Assembly: GCA_963778075.1 (NCBI GenBank)
Contig: CAVZTJ010000003.1
Location: 310,001 to 374,000, forward strand
DNA: 64,000 bases
Direction: 5' to 3'
DNA from: JASHPR01 sp963778075
GTDB lineage: Bacteria > Actinomycetota > Actinomycetes > Streptosporangiales > Streptosporangiaceae
In this document: positions 24,900-33,462 of the stretch, one piece after another
Numbering within the stretch: the first letter of the stretch is position 1
How the letters are laid out: each line of letters opens with the position of its first letter
Translations under genes and position numbers: made by a program
Notes under the pieces: generated by a model
The model's database searches: none
Seen by the model: the letters and a program-made list of their open reading frames with translations, nothing else
What the model was told of the DNA's origin: nothing

Positions 24900-25388
24900 G
24901 TGGCAGACGAGCGGATCGAAGTCCAGCGCACGATCGCGGCCGAACCCGAGGCGATCTTCCGGGTGCTGTGCGACCCGCAGGGGCACGTGGCCATCGACAG
25001 TTCCGGGATGCTGATGGACGCCAGCGGCGACCCGGTGTCCGCGGTCGGCGACAGCTTCGTGGTGCACATGGACCGCGAGGCCCTGAACGACTACCCCGAG
25101 CTCGGCAAGTACGACGTGACGGTGACGATCCGCCGGTTCGTGCCCGACCGCGAGATCGCCTGGACGATCCTCGGCCAGATCCGCCCGCAGATCGGCCACG
25201 TCTACGGCTACACCCTCGAGCCAGCGGCCGCCGGGTCAACGGTTGTGACCTCGTACTACGACTGGTCAGACATCGACCCGACCTGGAAGCAGGCCGGGAT
25301 CTTCCCGGTCATCCCGGAGAGCGCGCTGCGCGGCACGCTGGGCATCCTGGCCAGGACCGTAGCCCGCGGCTACCCGCGCTCGGCCTGA
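24900..25388 (+). CDS. SRPBCC family protein
   Basis: 162 residues starting at GTG 24900. Recognised by RIEVQRTIAAEPEAIFRVLCDPQGHVAID at the N-terminus, the DRE-IAWTILGQ strand and the C-terminal helix with LRGTLGILARTVARG. Helix-grip ligand-binding fold; ligand unknown. Ends one base before the convergent methyltransferase stop. Confidence 0.8.
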   Translation: MADERIEVQRTIAAEPEAIFRVLCDPQGHVAIDSSGMLMDASGDPVSAVGDSFVVHMDREALNDYPELGKYDVTVTIRRFVPDREIAWTILGQIRPQIGHVYGYTLEPAAAGSTVVTSYYDWSDIDPTWKQAGIFPVIPESALRGTLGILARTVARGYPRSA

Positions 25389-25389
25389 T

Positions 25390-26167
25390 TCACGGCGCGG
25401 TGGCGGCCGCGAACACGCGGCGCAGCGCGTCCCAGCTCGCCAGCGAGCGCGTGCCCTCGGCCTGCATGGACAGCATCCCCGCGTCGTCGCCGGCCGGCGC
25501 GGCGACGAGCTCCTGCCACATCCGCAGCTCGGCCTCGCGCCAGTCGGACCTGTCCTGTACCCGCACGTCGGTGAAGCCGGCCGCCGCCAGGTCCCGCTCG
25601 AGATTCATCGCGCGGATACGGGCGCCCACGCGCTCGTCCGACGCGTCGGCGGCTTCCCAGCCGGTCAGCACCACCCGCGCCCCGGGCGCCAGCACCCGGC
25701 GGAACTCGAGCAGCCCGGCGAGCGGGGGACCGAACTGCACCGAATCCAGGCACATCAGCCCGCCGCGCCCCGTCGGGGATCCCGAGGGCGGCCAGCGTCC
25801 CGGTGCGGAACTCCGCCCGGCCAATGGGCAGGAACGCGGCGCCACCCACCCTGGCCTGCTCCAGGGCCACGTTGGAGAAGTCCACCCCAAGCAGGCGCGC
25901 GTCGCTGCGCCGGGCGACCTCGATGCCGTAGCTGCCGAACCCGCAGGCTGCATCGACGAGCAACCCGCCGCGCGGCAGCCGCAGCGCCTCGGCCACCTCG
26001 GCAACCCCCGACCAGGTCATGGAGCCGGTCGACAGCATTCCCGCCGGCAGGCCGAGGGTGCGGGCAACGATCGCGTTCCGGATGGTCGACGCGAGCAGGC
26101 CGGCGTACCAGTGGTCGAAGTAGTCCGCGTCGTGCTTTGCGGGCCGCGGGGGCTGCTCTGGTGTCAT
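25390..26167 (-). pseudogene. SAM-dependent methyltransferase with a one-base frameshift
   Basis: From the ATG at 26167 the frame reads YFDHWYAGLLASTIRNAIV, then the SAM motif LLVDAACGFGSYG and LLGVDFSNVALEQA. At about 25761-25771 (a C-rich run) an extra base shifts the frame. The remainder (LMCLDSVQFGPP, RVLAPGARVVLTGWE, DLAAAGFTDVRVQDRSDWR) continues in another frame to 25390. Removing one base yields about 258 residues, a normal length with all motifs. The C-run context makes a sequence error as likely as true decay. Confidence 0.8.
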
Positions 26168-26206
26168 GGCCGGTATTGTCCCGCGGGCGGTTGCTAACGT
26201 AACCGG

Positions 26207-26827
26207 GTGATGCGACAGGGCCGGGCAGCCTTCGTGCTGGCGTCGGGATCGGCCGGGCGGCTGAGCGTGCTGCGGGGCGCCGGGATCGATCCGGAGGTCG
26301 TGGTCAGCGGCGTCGACGAGACGACCGAGGAGCACCTGGGTACCGCCACGATCGTGGACCTGCTGGCCGAGCGCAAGGCGTCGGCCGTGGCCGCGCTGCG
26401 GCCGGACGCGCTGGTGCTCGGCTGCGACTCGATGCTGGATCTGGACGGCCGCGCGTTCGGCAAGCCGGCTTCACAGGAGCGTGCCGTCGAGATGTGGGCG
26501 CGGCTGTCCGGGCGGGAGGGGACGCTGTACACCGGCCACTGCCTGATCGAGCCGTCCGCCGGGCGCCGGGTGCGCGGCGTCGGCCGGACCGTGGTGCGGT
26601 TCGGGTCTCCGAGCGATGCCGAGGTGGCCGCGTACGTGGCCAGCGGGGAGCCGATGCGGGTGGCGGGCGGGTTCACGATCGACGGCCTCGCGGCGCCGTT
26701 CGTGGAGGGCATCGACGGTCACCCCAGCAACGTCATCGGGCTCTGCATGCCGCTGCTGCGGCGGATGCTCGCCGACCTCGGGCTGGCCATCACCGACCTG
26801 TGGCGGACTCCGCGCGATGCAGGTTGA
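26207..26827 (+). CDS. maf: Maf-family nucleoside triphosphate pyrophosphatase
   Basis: 206 residues (GTG 26207, or ATG 26210). Maf proteins hydrolyse modified or non-canonical nucleoside triphosphates to monophosphates. The signature LASGSAGRLSVLRGAG holds the S-x-x-R phosphate site, VLGCDSMLDLDG the catalytic Asp region, FGKPASQERA the Lys and GFTIDGLAAPFVEGIDGHPS the late conserved loop. Its 3' end overlaps that of the convergent denD-like gene by 38 bases. Confidence 0.9.
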   Translation: MMRQGRAAFVLASGSAGRLSVLRGAGIDPEVVVSGVDETTEEHLGTATIVDLLAERKASAVAALRPDALVLGCDSMLDLDGRAFGKPASQERAVEMWARLSGREGTLYTGHCLIEPSAGRRVRGVGRTVVRFGSPSDAEVAAYVASGEPMRVAGGFTIDGLAAPFVEGIDGHPSNVIGLCMPLLRRMLADLGLAITDLWRTPRDAG

Positions 26828-27797
26828 TGATCGAGACGAAGTCGGGATCCGGGGTGAGGCCAAGCCGGGCGGCGCGCTCCGAGTGCACCCGCCCCGGCCA
26901 GGTGGCGAACATCGCGGCAACGGCCGGATCCGGGACCCAGTCGATCAGCGCGCGCACCTCCGGCCCGGCGACCTGCTCCAGCGCCGCGGCCATGTCGCCG
27001 ACGGAGACCGTGAGCGCGGGCAGGTTGACCGCGGTGCGGCCGCCCCAGGCTTGATCGGACGCCGTGGCCGCGCGGAGCAGCCCGTCGATCGCCTTGGCCG
27101 GTGACGCGAGCGCGACCTCGGTGCCCGGGTCGACCGGGACAACCGCGCGCTGGCCCGCCAGCGGCTCGCGGATGATGCCGGACAGGAAGCCCGACGCGGC
27201 GGCGTTGGGCCGCCCCGGTCGCACGGAGACGGTCATAAGCCGGAGCGACCGCCCGCGCAGGAACCCCTTGCGCGTGTAGTCGGCCAGCAGCTGCTCGCCG
27301 ATGAACTTCTGAATGCCGTAACTGGTCTGCGGGTTCGGCAGGGTGTCATCCTCTACTACCGCTGCAAGCGGGTGCTCAGCCGAGCCGCCGAACACCGCGA
27401 CCGAACTCGAGTACACCACCATCGGGTTCGTCCCCGCGGCGCGGCACGCCGCCAGCAGCGACTCGGTGGCCTGCAGGTTCGCCCGCATCCCGAGGTCGAA
27501 GTCCGCCTCGCACTCCCCGCTGACCGCCGCTGCGAGATGAAAGATCACATCGGCTCCGGCCAGCGCGTCCCGGCCGGCGCGCCCGGGTTCGAGCAGCTCG
27601 CCGAGGTCGCCCTGAATCGTGGTCACCCGCTCGTCAGCGGCCAGATCCGGGGGAGCAGCCGCCTTGTCGACGAGCGTCACCTGGGAGAGCGGGCTCGCCT
27701 CGCCGCCGGCCACGCCCAGCGAGGCCGCCGCGAGCACCTCCCGGGCCAGGCGGGAGCCGACGAAGCCGGCCCCTCCGGTGATCACCACGTGTACCAT
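26790..27797 (-). CDS. denD: D-erythronate dehydrogenase-like NAD-dependent epimerase/dehydratase
   Basis: 335 residues from ATG 27797, preceded by GGGAGG. Extended SDR: HVVITGGAGFVGSRLA (GxxGxxG), FHLAAAVSGECEADFDLG, the YSSSVAVFGG strand and SYGIQKFIGE (Y-x-x-x-K). RPGRPNAAASGF and FLSGIIREPLAG match the DenD group that oxidises D-erythronate or similar sugar acids. The partners of that pathway (DenK-type kinase, aldolase) are not in the window, so the substrate assignment rests on similarity alone. Convergent 38-base overlap with maf. Confidence 0.8.
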   Translation of the reverse strand: MVHVVITGGAGFVGSRLAREVLAAASLGVAGGEASPLSQVTLVDKAAAPPDLAADERVTTIQGDLGELLEPGRAGRDALAGADVIFHLAAAVSGECEADFDLGMRANLQATESLLAACRAAGTNPMVVYSSSVAVFGGSAEHPLAAVVEDDTLPNPQTSYGIQKFIGEQLLADYTRKGFLRGRSLRLMTVSVRPGRPNAAASGFLSGIIREPLAGQRAVVPVDPGTEVALASPAKAIDGLLRAATASDQAWGGRTAVNLPALTVSVGDMAAALEQVAGPEVRALIDWVPDPAVAAMFATWPGRVHSERAARLGLTPDPDFVSIINLHRAESATGR

Positions 27798-27848
27798 GGC
27801 GCCTCCCATCTGGCGGCCGGACGCTACAGCGATCTTAGGGTGGGTGCC

Positions 27849-28139
27849 ATGAGCCTCACCCTGTGCGTCCTGCTCTGGGCGCGCCCCGGCGCCGAGGACG
27901 GCCTGATCGCCTACGAGGACCAGGTCCTCGCGATGGCAGCCGATCACCAGGGCCGGGTGCTGCAGCGCGTCAGGGGCGGCGGTGCAGACGGTCAGCCGCT
28001 GGAAATCCAGCTTCTCGAGTTCGCGTCAGCGCAGGCGCTCGATGAGTTCATGGCCGACCCGCGGCGGCAGTCGCTCACCGCCGAGCGGGACCGGGTGATC
28101 GCGAAGACCGAAGTCATCGACGTTCAGGTGGTGTCCTGA
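27849..28139 (+). CDS. Small hypothetical protein (ferredoxin-like, DUF1330-type)
   Basis: 96 residues from ATG 27849, 51 bases from the divergent denD start. The alternation CVLLWARPGAEDGLIAYEDQVLAM ... LEIQLLEFASAQALDEFMADPR is that of dimeric alpha-beta barrel proteins of the DUF1330/ABM kind: strand, helix, strand, helix. No catalytic residue can be assigned. Its end overlaps the convergent membrane protein gene by 16 bases. Confidence 0.65.
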   Translation: MSLTLCVLLWARPGAEDGLIAYEDQVLAMAADHQGRVLQRVRGGGADGQPLEIQLLEFASAQALDEFMADPRRQSLTAERDRVIAKTEVIDVQVVS

Positions 28140-28387
28140 CCGGGCTCCTCGTCCGGAAGCGCGAGTGGCGGGCGGTTGATCGCTGGCATCACCGACGTGA
28201 GCTCGGCACTAGCCCTGGCCACTTGCTGCTGTCTCTGGTGTTTCTTTTCGGCTCTCACCGTGGCGGCGTCCAGCCGCTCGCTCATCGTGCGCATCCGGCG
28301 GGCTCGCGCTTGTGCCTTGATGATGCGGTCGGCCGCGTACAGAACCGGCACCCCAACGACAACACACACGATGAGCAGGACAAACAC
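28124..28387 (-). CDS. Small single-pass membrane protein with charged helix
   Basis: 87 residues. Residues 1-18 (MFVLLIVCVVVGVPVLYA) form one membrane segment; the following ~50 are strongly charged and helical (KAQARARRMRTMSERLD, AEKKHQRQQQ), a probable cytoplasmic coiled coil, ending in a Pro-rich tail. Family not recognised. No RNA or other gene was seen in the ~190 bases between it and the next gene. Confidence 0.6.
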   Translation of the reverse strand: MFVLLIVCVVVGVPVLYAADRIIKAQARARRMRTMSERLDAATVRAEKKHQRQQQVARASAELTSVMPAINRPPLALPDEEPGQDTT

Positions 28388-28577
28388 AGATCTTCCTTCC
28401 CTCGAAGAGAGCGTCCCGGAGGTCCCAGGCTATGCGACTACCCCGCGGTGCCCCGTTCGCACACGCGGTCGGCGGGGGAATGGCCCGCGGCGGCGGGTCC
28501 GCGCGATGCCCGGTCTTGCGGCATGACGATGCGCGGCGGACGGCAGCCGCGGCCCGCCGCGCATGCTGGGGAAGGGG

Positions 28578-28805
28578 TCACTTGGTCTGCGCGGCGGCCT
28601 TCTTGGCGCCGGAGTCCTTCTTCGTGTTGTCGCTGGCCGTGAGCACCGGCGCGGAGGCGGCGATCACGTCCTCGGCGAACTTGCGCTGCGCGGCGAGCAG
28701 CCGCTCGGCGAAGTCGTAGGCGTCGGAGACCAGCTCGCCTGGCTTAGGCAGCTTGTCGGCGAGCGGCGGCGTGGGCAGCGATGGGGTGAGGACGGGCTGT
28801 ACCAA
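28578..28805 (-). CDS. Small hypothetical protein, phasin-like helix
   Basis: 75 residues. Pro-rich start (TPSLPTPPLADKLPKPGE) then an amphipathic helix SDAYDFAERLLAAQRKFAEDVIAA and a Lys/Ala tail, a layout also seen in small phasin-like actinobacterial proteins. The only available start is TTG 28805, directly next to a strong hairpin (28807-28853) that leaves no room for a free ribosome binding site, so either initiation is controlled by that structure or the real 5' end was replaced. Function unknown. Confidence 0.5.
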   Translation of the reverse strand: MVQPVLTPSLPTPPLADKLPKPGELVSDAYDFAERLLAAQRKFAEDVIAASAPVLTASDNTKKDSGAKKAAAQTK

Positions 28806-28806
28806 T

Positions 28807-28853
28807 GATCTAGGAGCTTCGGGTGCAGCATACGCACCTCAGGCTCCTAGATC
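28807..28853. promoter_or_regulatory. Long perfect hairpin/cruciform next to a TTG start
   Basis: GATCTAGGAGC (28807-28817) and GCTCCTAGATC (28843-28853) are perfectly complementary over 11 bp; inside, GGTGC (28822-28826) and GCACC (28834-28838) make a second stem around 7 bases. On the minus strand it ends one base before the TTG start of the 75-residue ORF and contains the only purine-rich AGGAGC there. It could be an operator dyad, a structured leader, or a mobile-element terminus; there is no U-run, so a terminator is less likely. Confidence 0.55.
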
Positions 28854-29070
28854 TTTAAAATCGAATACCCGAACGAATCTTGACCGATACGGCTGGGACT
28901 GGCGGGATTAGTGGTACAGCGCGGAAGCGGTTCAACACGCATCAGGCGCCCGGCCACGCGCGGCGGCTCGCCGTCTCTCTTGCGGCACGCACGGGGCGCG
29001 AGCCGCCTTCCAGACTCGAGATCCAACACAGTACGGTACGTAACCGCGCCAATGTCAAATGAGCGGCCGG

Positions 29071-30885
29071 TCAGGTGGCCAGGTGCCTGGCCAGGAACGC
29101 GATCGCCTTGGGCACCGCGTCCTCCCGGTTCGCCCGCTGCGCCAGGCCGTGCCCCTCGTTGCCGTAGACGAGCAGTTCGCACTCCTGGCCGCGGGCCGTG
29201 AGGACGGCGTGAATCTGCTCGGCCTCGCTCAGCGGAACCCGCGGGTCGTTGGCCCCGTGGATGATGAACAGCGGCGCCCGCAGCTGATCGATCCGGGTCA
29301 GCGGCGACGCCTCGCGCAGGAACTCCCGGTCGGAGGCCAGGCTGCCGTACTCGCGCTCGCGGTAGGCCCGCCGGTAGGCGGAGGTGCTCTCGAGGAACGT
29401 GACCAGCGAGGAGATGCCGACGATGTCCACGCCCGCGGCCCACAGGTCCGGCTGGAAGGCCAGCCCGGCCAGCACCATGTAGCCGCCGTAGGAGGCGCCC
29501 CACAGCGCAGCGCGGGCCGGGTCGACGCCGACGCTGGGCAGCCAGGCGTGGATCGCGGCCAGGTCGGCCACCGAGTCAAGCCGGCGGCGGACGTCGTCGG
29601 CCTGGTACCAGCGCTTGCCATAACCGGTCGAGCCGCGGACGTTCGGCACCACGACCGTGTGCCCGGCCGCGGCCAGTGCCTGGGAGAACGGGTTGAAGTT
29701 CTGCCTGGCCTGAGCCTCGGGGCCGCCGTGCACGACCAGCACCGCCGACTCGTCCAGGGCGCCGCCCGCCGCGGCGCGGTACACCAGGCACGGCACGTGC
29801 TGCCCGTCCGGGGTGGGCACCCGGTGCGACTCGGGCTCGACGGCCCGCTCGCAACCCAGTGCCCGGGCCGAGTGGGTGAGATGCCGCACGGCGCCGGTTG
29901 CAGGATCGGCGCTGAGCACGTCGCCGGGCGCGGTCGGCGCGCTGACCGAGAGCGCGATCGCGCTCCCGTCCGGGGCCCAGCACGGGTCGGGCAGCCGGAT
30001 GTCGGTCACGCAACCCGAGGCCGGCAGCTCCAGACCGCGCAGGCGCGCGCCCGTGGCTGGGTCGTGCAGCGACAGGACGGACGCGCCGTCGTCGTTGCGC
30101 TCGACCAGCAGGCGCGATCCGTCCGGCGCGAGCCAGCCGACGAGGTCGGCGTCGTCGTCGGTGACCAGCCACCGCCACCCGTGCGTGGCCAGGTCGTAGC
30201 AGGCGATGCCGGTGAACTCGCGGCCGGTGTTGGAGGTGAAGATCAGCCCGTCGCTGCCGGGCAGCCAGCCGAGGCGGTAGTTCACGGCCGGCGCGTCGGG
30301 CTCGGTGACCTCGGTCACGCCGGACCCCGGCGGCGCGGTCAGGTCGACGAGCAGCACGTGCGCCGCCCTGGCCGTGACGGCCGAATCGACGGCCAGCGCG
30401 AGCCAGCGCCCATCCGGTGACAGCCTGGCCTCATGGATCCACCCGTTGCCAAGGACGAGGGCTCGCTCGGTTCCGTCGGTCAGATTTCTGATGACCGGAT
30501 CGAACGTGACGCCGTCCCGCCGGTTGGTCAGGTAGCAGATCTGGTCCGGCGTGACATCGGCCAGGTCGTGGATGAAGTCGGGATCGCGCACCACCGGCTC
30601 GAGGTCGCCCACCGTGGCCGCGCCGGGCCTGGGCAGCCGCAGCAGCGACAGCTGGTACCGCTCGTTGCCGCCGTCGTCGTGCGACACGATCACCGCGCGC
30701 TGGCCGGGCAGGTAGCGGCCGCTGCACGCCCCGGGCAGCGCGGTGAGCGGGACCTCGGTGCCATCCGGCTGGATCTCGACGAGCTGGACCGAACCGGTCG
30801 CGTCGCTGCCGGCCAGGATGCGGCCCTCCGCGTCCACGTCGAACGCCCGGTACAGCGTTATGGCGAGCAGCTTGGCGATGTCCAT
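29071..30885 (-). CDS. S9-family (prolyl oligopeptidase-type) serine peptidase
   Basis: 604 residues. An N-terminal seven-bladed propeller region (~residues 20-350, repeated SPDGRWLALA, DGLIFTSN, APDGSRLL segments) precedes an alpha/beta hydrolase domain: VLVVHGGPEAQARQNFNP, NVRGSTGYGKRWY, nucleophile GASYGGYM, acid GANDPRVP and His in GNEGHGLAQR. This is the arrangement of acylaminoacyl-peptidase/POP enzymes, cytosolic cleavers of short peptides. No signal peptide. The ~210 bases after its stop hold no convincing gene. Confidence 0.9.
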   Translation of the reverse strand: MDIAKLLAITLYRAFDVDAEGRILAGSDATGSVQLVEIQPDGTEVPLTALPGACSGRYLPGQRAVIVSHDDGGNERYQLSLLRLPRPGAATVGDLEPVVRDPDFIHDLADVTPDQICYLTNRRDGVTFDPVIRNLTDGTERALVLGNGWIHEARLSPDGRWLALAVDSAVTARAAHVLLVDLTAPPGSGVTEVTEPDAPAVNYRLGWLPGSDGLIFTSNTGREFTGIACYDLATHGWRWLVTDDDADLVGWLAPDGSRLLVERNDDGASVLSLHDPATGARLRGLELPASGCVTDIRLPDPCWAPDGSAIALSVSAPTAPGDVLSADPATGAVRHLTHSARALGCERAVEPESHRVPTPDGQHVPCLVYRAAAGGALDESAVLVVHGGPEAQARQNFNPFSQALAAAGHTVVVPNVRGSTGYGKRWYQADDVRRRLDSVADLAAIHAWLPSVGVDPARAALWGASYGGYMVLAGLAFQPDLWAAGVDIVGISSLVTFLESTSAYRRAYREREYGSLASDREFLREASPLTRIDQLRAPLFIIHGANDPRVPLSEAEQIHAVLTARGQECELLVYGNEGHGLAQRANREDAVPKAIAFLARHLAT

Positions 30886-31144
30886 AAGGGGGCATTCTCA
30901 CACTAGTCGCCCCGGCCGCGCCACCGGCCACGGCGGGACGCTCGACGCGGCGCTGCGTGCCCCGAGCCAAATCGGCGGCCGACTCCCGACCATCAGGACT
31001 CGGCAAAATCCTCCTAAAGGCAAAGGCCGCCTGGCTTCCATCCTCGTCCTCTAGGGAAGGTCTCAAGTTAGCCAATTAAGGCGGGAAACCGGCCGCTAGT
31101 TCGGCAACGCGGGTCGCGGGCCATTTTCGGGGGAGTTGCAATCG

Positions 31145-32620
31145 TTGACAGCAATTAAGCATGCCCAGATGCACTCGTTCGCCTCGGCCCGCCGCGCCTT
31201 TGCCGTGTCGATGGGCAAGGTCGTTCGCGACGGGAGCCGCCGCCTCGGGAAAGGGAACGGCAGCGCCGTCCCAGGTGCCGTGGCGCTCGCCATAGATCCG
31301 GACATGCTGGCCAGTCTCGCCTCGGAGATCCCGCAGGGAGCGGTGCTGGTCACTGGCTCCAACGGCAAGGGCACCACGTGCAGGCTGCTTGCTGGGGTCA
31401 TGCGCGCCGCCGGGCTGCACCCGATACTCAACCGCGAGGGCTCCAACCAGCTGTCCGGGCTCGCCACCACGATGGTGGCCAGCTCCGGGCGGTTTGGCCA
31501 CCTGCGCGCCGACGACCGGGCGATCGGCCTGTTCGAGATTGACGAGGGATCATTTCCGGGGATTGTCGGCCAGATCGGCAGGCCGCGCGCGCTGGTCTTC
31601 ACGAACGTCTTTCGTGACCAGCTCGACCGCTACATGGAGCCGGCATACATGACGTCGATGCTCGAGCGGGCAATGCAGGAACTGCCCGCCGACACAACGC
31701 TCGTGCTGAACGCCGATGACCCAAGGGTCGCGTATCTGGCCCCGGATATGGAAAACCCGAGACTGTATTTCGGAATCCAGGACACCGGGCTCGCCAGAGA
31801 CGGCACCGATCCCACCTCGGATTTCCCGCGGTGCCCGCGCTGCGGCAGTGAGCTTGCTTACCGGTGCGTTTTCTACGCCCACCTCGGCCACTGGTCATGC
31901 CATCACTGCGGGCTGGCCCGCCCTCAGCCGCAAGTCAGGCTCACCAAGATCGAGCTGCTCGGATCGGCGTCCTCGCGGGTCCAGGTCGCCACGCCGGCGG
32001 CGGAGATGCTGATCGAGGTCCCGCTGCCCGGGCTCTACAACGCCTACAACGTGGCCGCGGCGATCGCCGCTGCCACCGCCTGCCAGCTGCACGAGCGCGC
32101 GTTTCTTGCGATCCAGCGGGTCAGGCCGAGCTCGCTGCGGATGGAGCGGATCAAGGTCGCCGGCCACGACGTGTACCTGACCCTGGCCAAGAACGCCAAC
32201 GGCTACACCGAGGTGCTGCGCGCTGTGCTCAGCGACGGGCGGCCCCGGCGGATCATGCTCGGCCTGAACGACTACGAGGGCAAGCAGCCGGACACGTCAT
32301 GGATCTGGGACGTGGACTTCGAATCCGTGTGCGGCCTGATCCCGTCGCCGGTTGTCACGGGGAACCGCGCTTACGACCTCACCGTGCGGCTGAAGTACGC
32401 CGGGTGGCTCGGCGCCACCAAGGAGACCACGCTCACGACCGAGCCGGACCCGGTGCGGGCGTTCCAGCGCGCGCTCGCGCGCACCCCCTCGGGCGAGCCG
32501 CTGTGGCTGGTCTCCACTTCGATCGTGCTGCAGGAGGTACGGCGCTGGCTGCGGCAGCAGGGGTTCGTCAGAGAAGTGTGGCGAGAGCAAGAACAGCTTG
32601 CAGGAACGGTACAACGATGA
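31145..32620 (+). CDS. murT: Lipid II isoglutaminyl synthase subunit MurT
   Basis: About 491 residues; TTG 31145 is chosen because GGGGGAG (31129-31135) lies 9 bases upstream; ATG 31169 is the alternative. Mur-ligase fold: ATP-binding VTGSNGKGTT (70-78), the MurT-specific zinc ribbon with C230, C233, C252 and C255, and the WIWDVDFE loop whose D389 corresponds to the catalytic Asp of the family. Together with GatD it amidates the D-Glu of peptidoglycan stem peptides. Its TGA overlaps the GatD ATG (ATGA). About 260 bases separate it from the divergent S9 peptidase. Confidence 0.9.
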   Translation: MTAIKHAQMHSFASARRAFAVSMGKVVRDGSRRLGKGNGSAVPGAVALAIDPDMLASLASEIPQGAVLVTGSNGKGTTCRLLAGVMRAAGLHPILNREGSNQLSGLATTMVASSGRFGHLRADDRAIGLFEIDEGSFPGIVGQIGRPRALVFTNVFRDQLDRYMEPAYMTSMLERAMQELPADTTLVLNADDPRVAYLAPDMENPRLYFGIQDTGLARDGTDPTSDFPRCPRCGSELAYRCVFYAHLGHWSCHHCGLARPQPQVRLTKIELLGSASSRVQVATPAAEMLIEVPLPGLYNAYNVAAAIAAATACQLHERAFLAIQRVRPSSLRMERIKVAGHDVYLTLAKNANGYTEVLRAVLSDGRPRRIMLGLNDYEGKQPDTSWIWDVDFESVCGLIPSPVVTGNRAYDLTVRLKYAGWLGATKETTLTTEPDPVRAFQRALARTPSGEPLWLVSTSIVLQEVRRWLRQQGFVREVWREQEQLAGTVQR

Positions 32621-33462
32621 AGATCACGCTCGGATGCCTGTATCCGGACATCATGTCCACCTACGGCGACCGCGGAAACGTCGCGACTATCCGGCGCCGG
32701 TGCGAATGGCGCGGCATCGCGGTGGACCTCAGGGAACTGCGGCTCGGTGACCCGGCCGGGCCAGACGACCTTGACCTCATCATCATCGGCAGCGGCGGCG
32801 AGTCGCAGCAGCGGCTGGTTGCCGCCGACCTGAACGAGGTCAAGGCGTCGGGCATCCGCGAGGCGGTGCATCAGGGAGCCGCGGCGCTGGCCGTGGGCAG
32901 CGGCTTCGAGCTGTTCGGCCAGTACTCGCGCTCGGGCGAAGGGGCCAAACTGCCCGGGGTCGGGCTGTTCGACGCCTGGACCATCGGGCACCGCGCAATC
33001 CTCAGCGACCAGTACGACTCGCTCACCGAGGCCAGGGCCGGCCGAGCCATGGGCGATCTGGTCGTGCGATGGCAAGACCGGCTGCTGGTCGGCTTCGAGA
33101 ATCACGCCGGCCGCACGTACCTGGGCCCGACCGCGACGCCGCTCGGGCGGGTGGTCAGCGGGGTCGGCAATAGCGGGGACGGAACCGAAGGCGTACGGCT
33201 TGGCAACGCGGTCGGCACCCACCTGCGCGGCCCGTGCCTGCCGAGAAATCCGGCGCTGGCCGACTTCCTGATCGCCGCCGCGCTGCGGCGGCGATACGGC
33301 GACGTGGACCTGCCGGAGCTGGCCGACGACGTCGAGCTAGCGGCCCGCGAGGCGGCAATGCAGCGCGCCAGGATGGCGTCGCGCGCCCGCCTCGGCCGCG
33401 TCATTCTGCGCAGGCCCTCCCGGCGCCTCAGCCCCGCCGACGCGCCGACCGGGGGAAGCTGA
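32617..33462 (+). CDS. gatD: GatD-like glutamine amidotransferase with Cys-to-Gly at the nucleophile
   Basis: 281 residues. Class I glutamine amidotransferases such as GatD release ammonia from glutamine with a Cys nucleophile and pass it to MurT. Overall similarity is clear: YPDIMSTYGDRGNVATI, DLIIIGSGGE, and the His-bearing GFENHAGRT (H163). The nucleophile elbow, normally A-V-C-G-G-Y/F-Q-L-L-G, reads AVGSGFELFG: codon 94 is GGC (32896-32898), one transversion away from the Cys codon TGC. The reading frame is otherwise intact and coupled on both sides (ATGA with murT, TGATG with murJ), so it is expressed but should not be able to hydrolyse glutamine. It ends in an Arg-rich tail. Confidence 0.85.
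   Translation: MKITLGCLYPDIMSTYGDRGNVATIRRRCEWRGIAVDLRELRLGDPAGPDDLDLIIIGSGGESQQRLVAADLNEVKASGIREAVHQGAAALAVGSGFELFGQYSRSGEGAKLPGVGLFDAWTIGHRAILSDQYDSLTEARAGRAMGDLVVRWQDRLLVGFENHAGRTYLGPTATPLGRVVSGVGNSGDGTEGVRLGNAVGTHLRGPCLPRNPALADFLIAAALRRRYGDVDLPELADDVELAAREAAMQRARMASRARLGRVILRRPSRRLSPADAPTGGS

Noticed and set aside
28880..29062. 60-codon plus-strand frame between the hairpin and the S9 peptidase
   Set aside because: No ribosome binding site, Arg/Thr-rich random composition.
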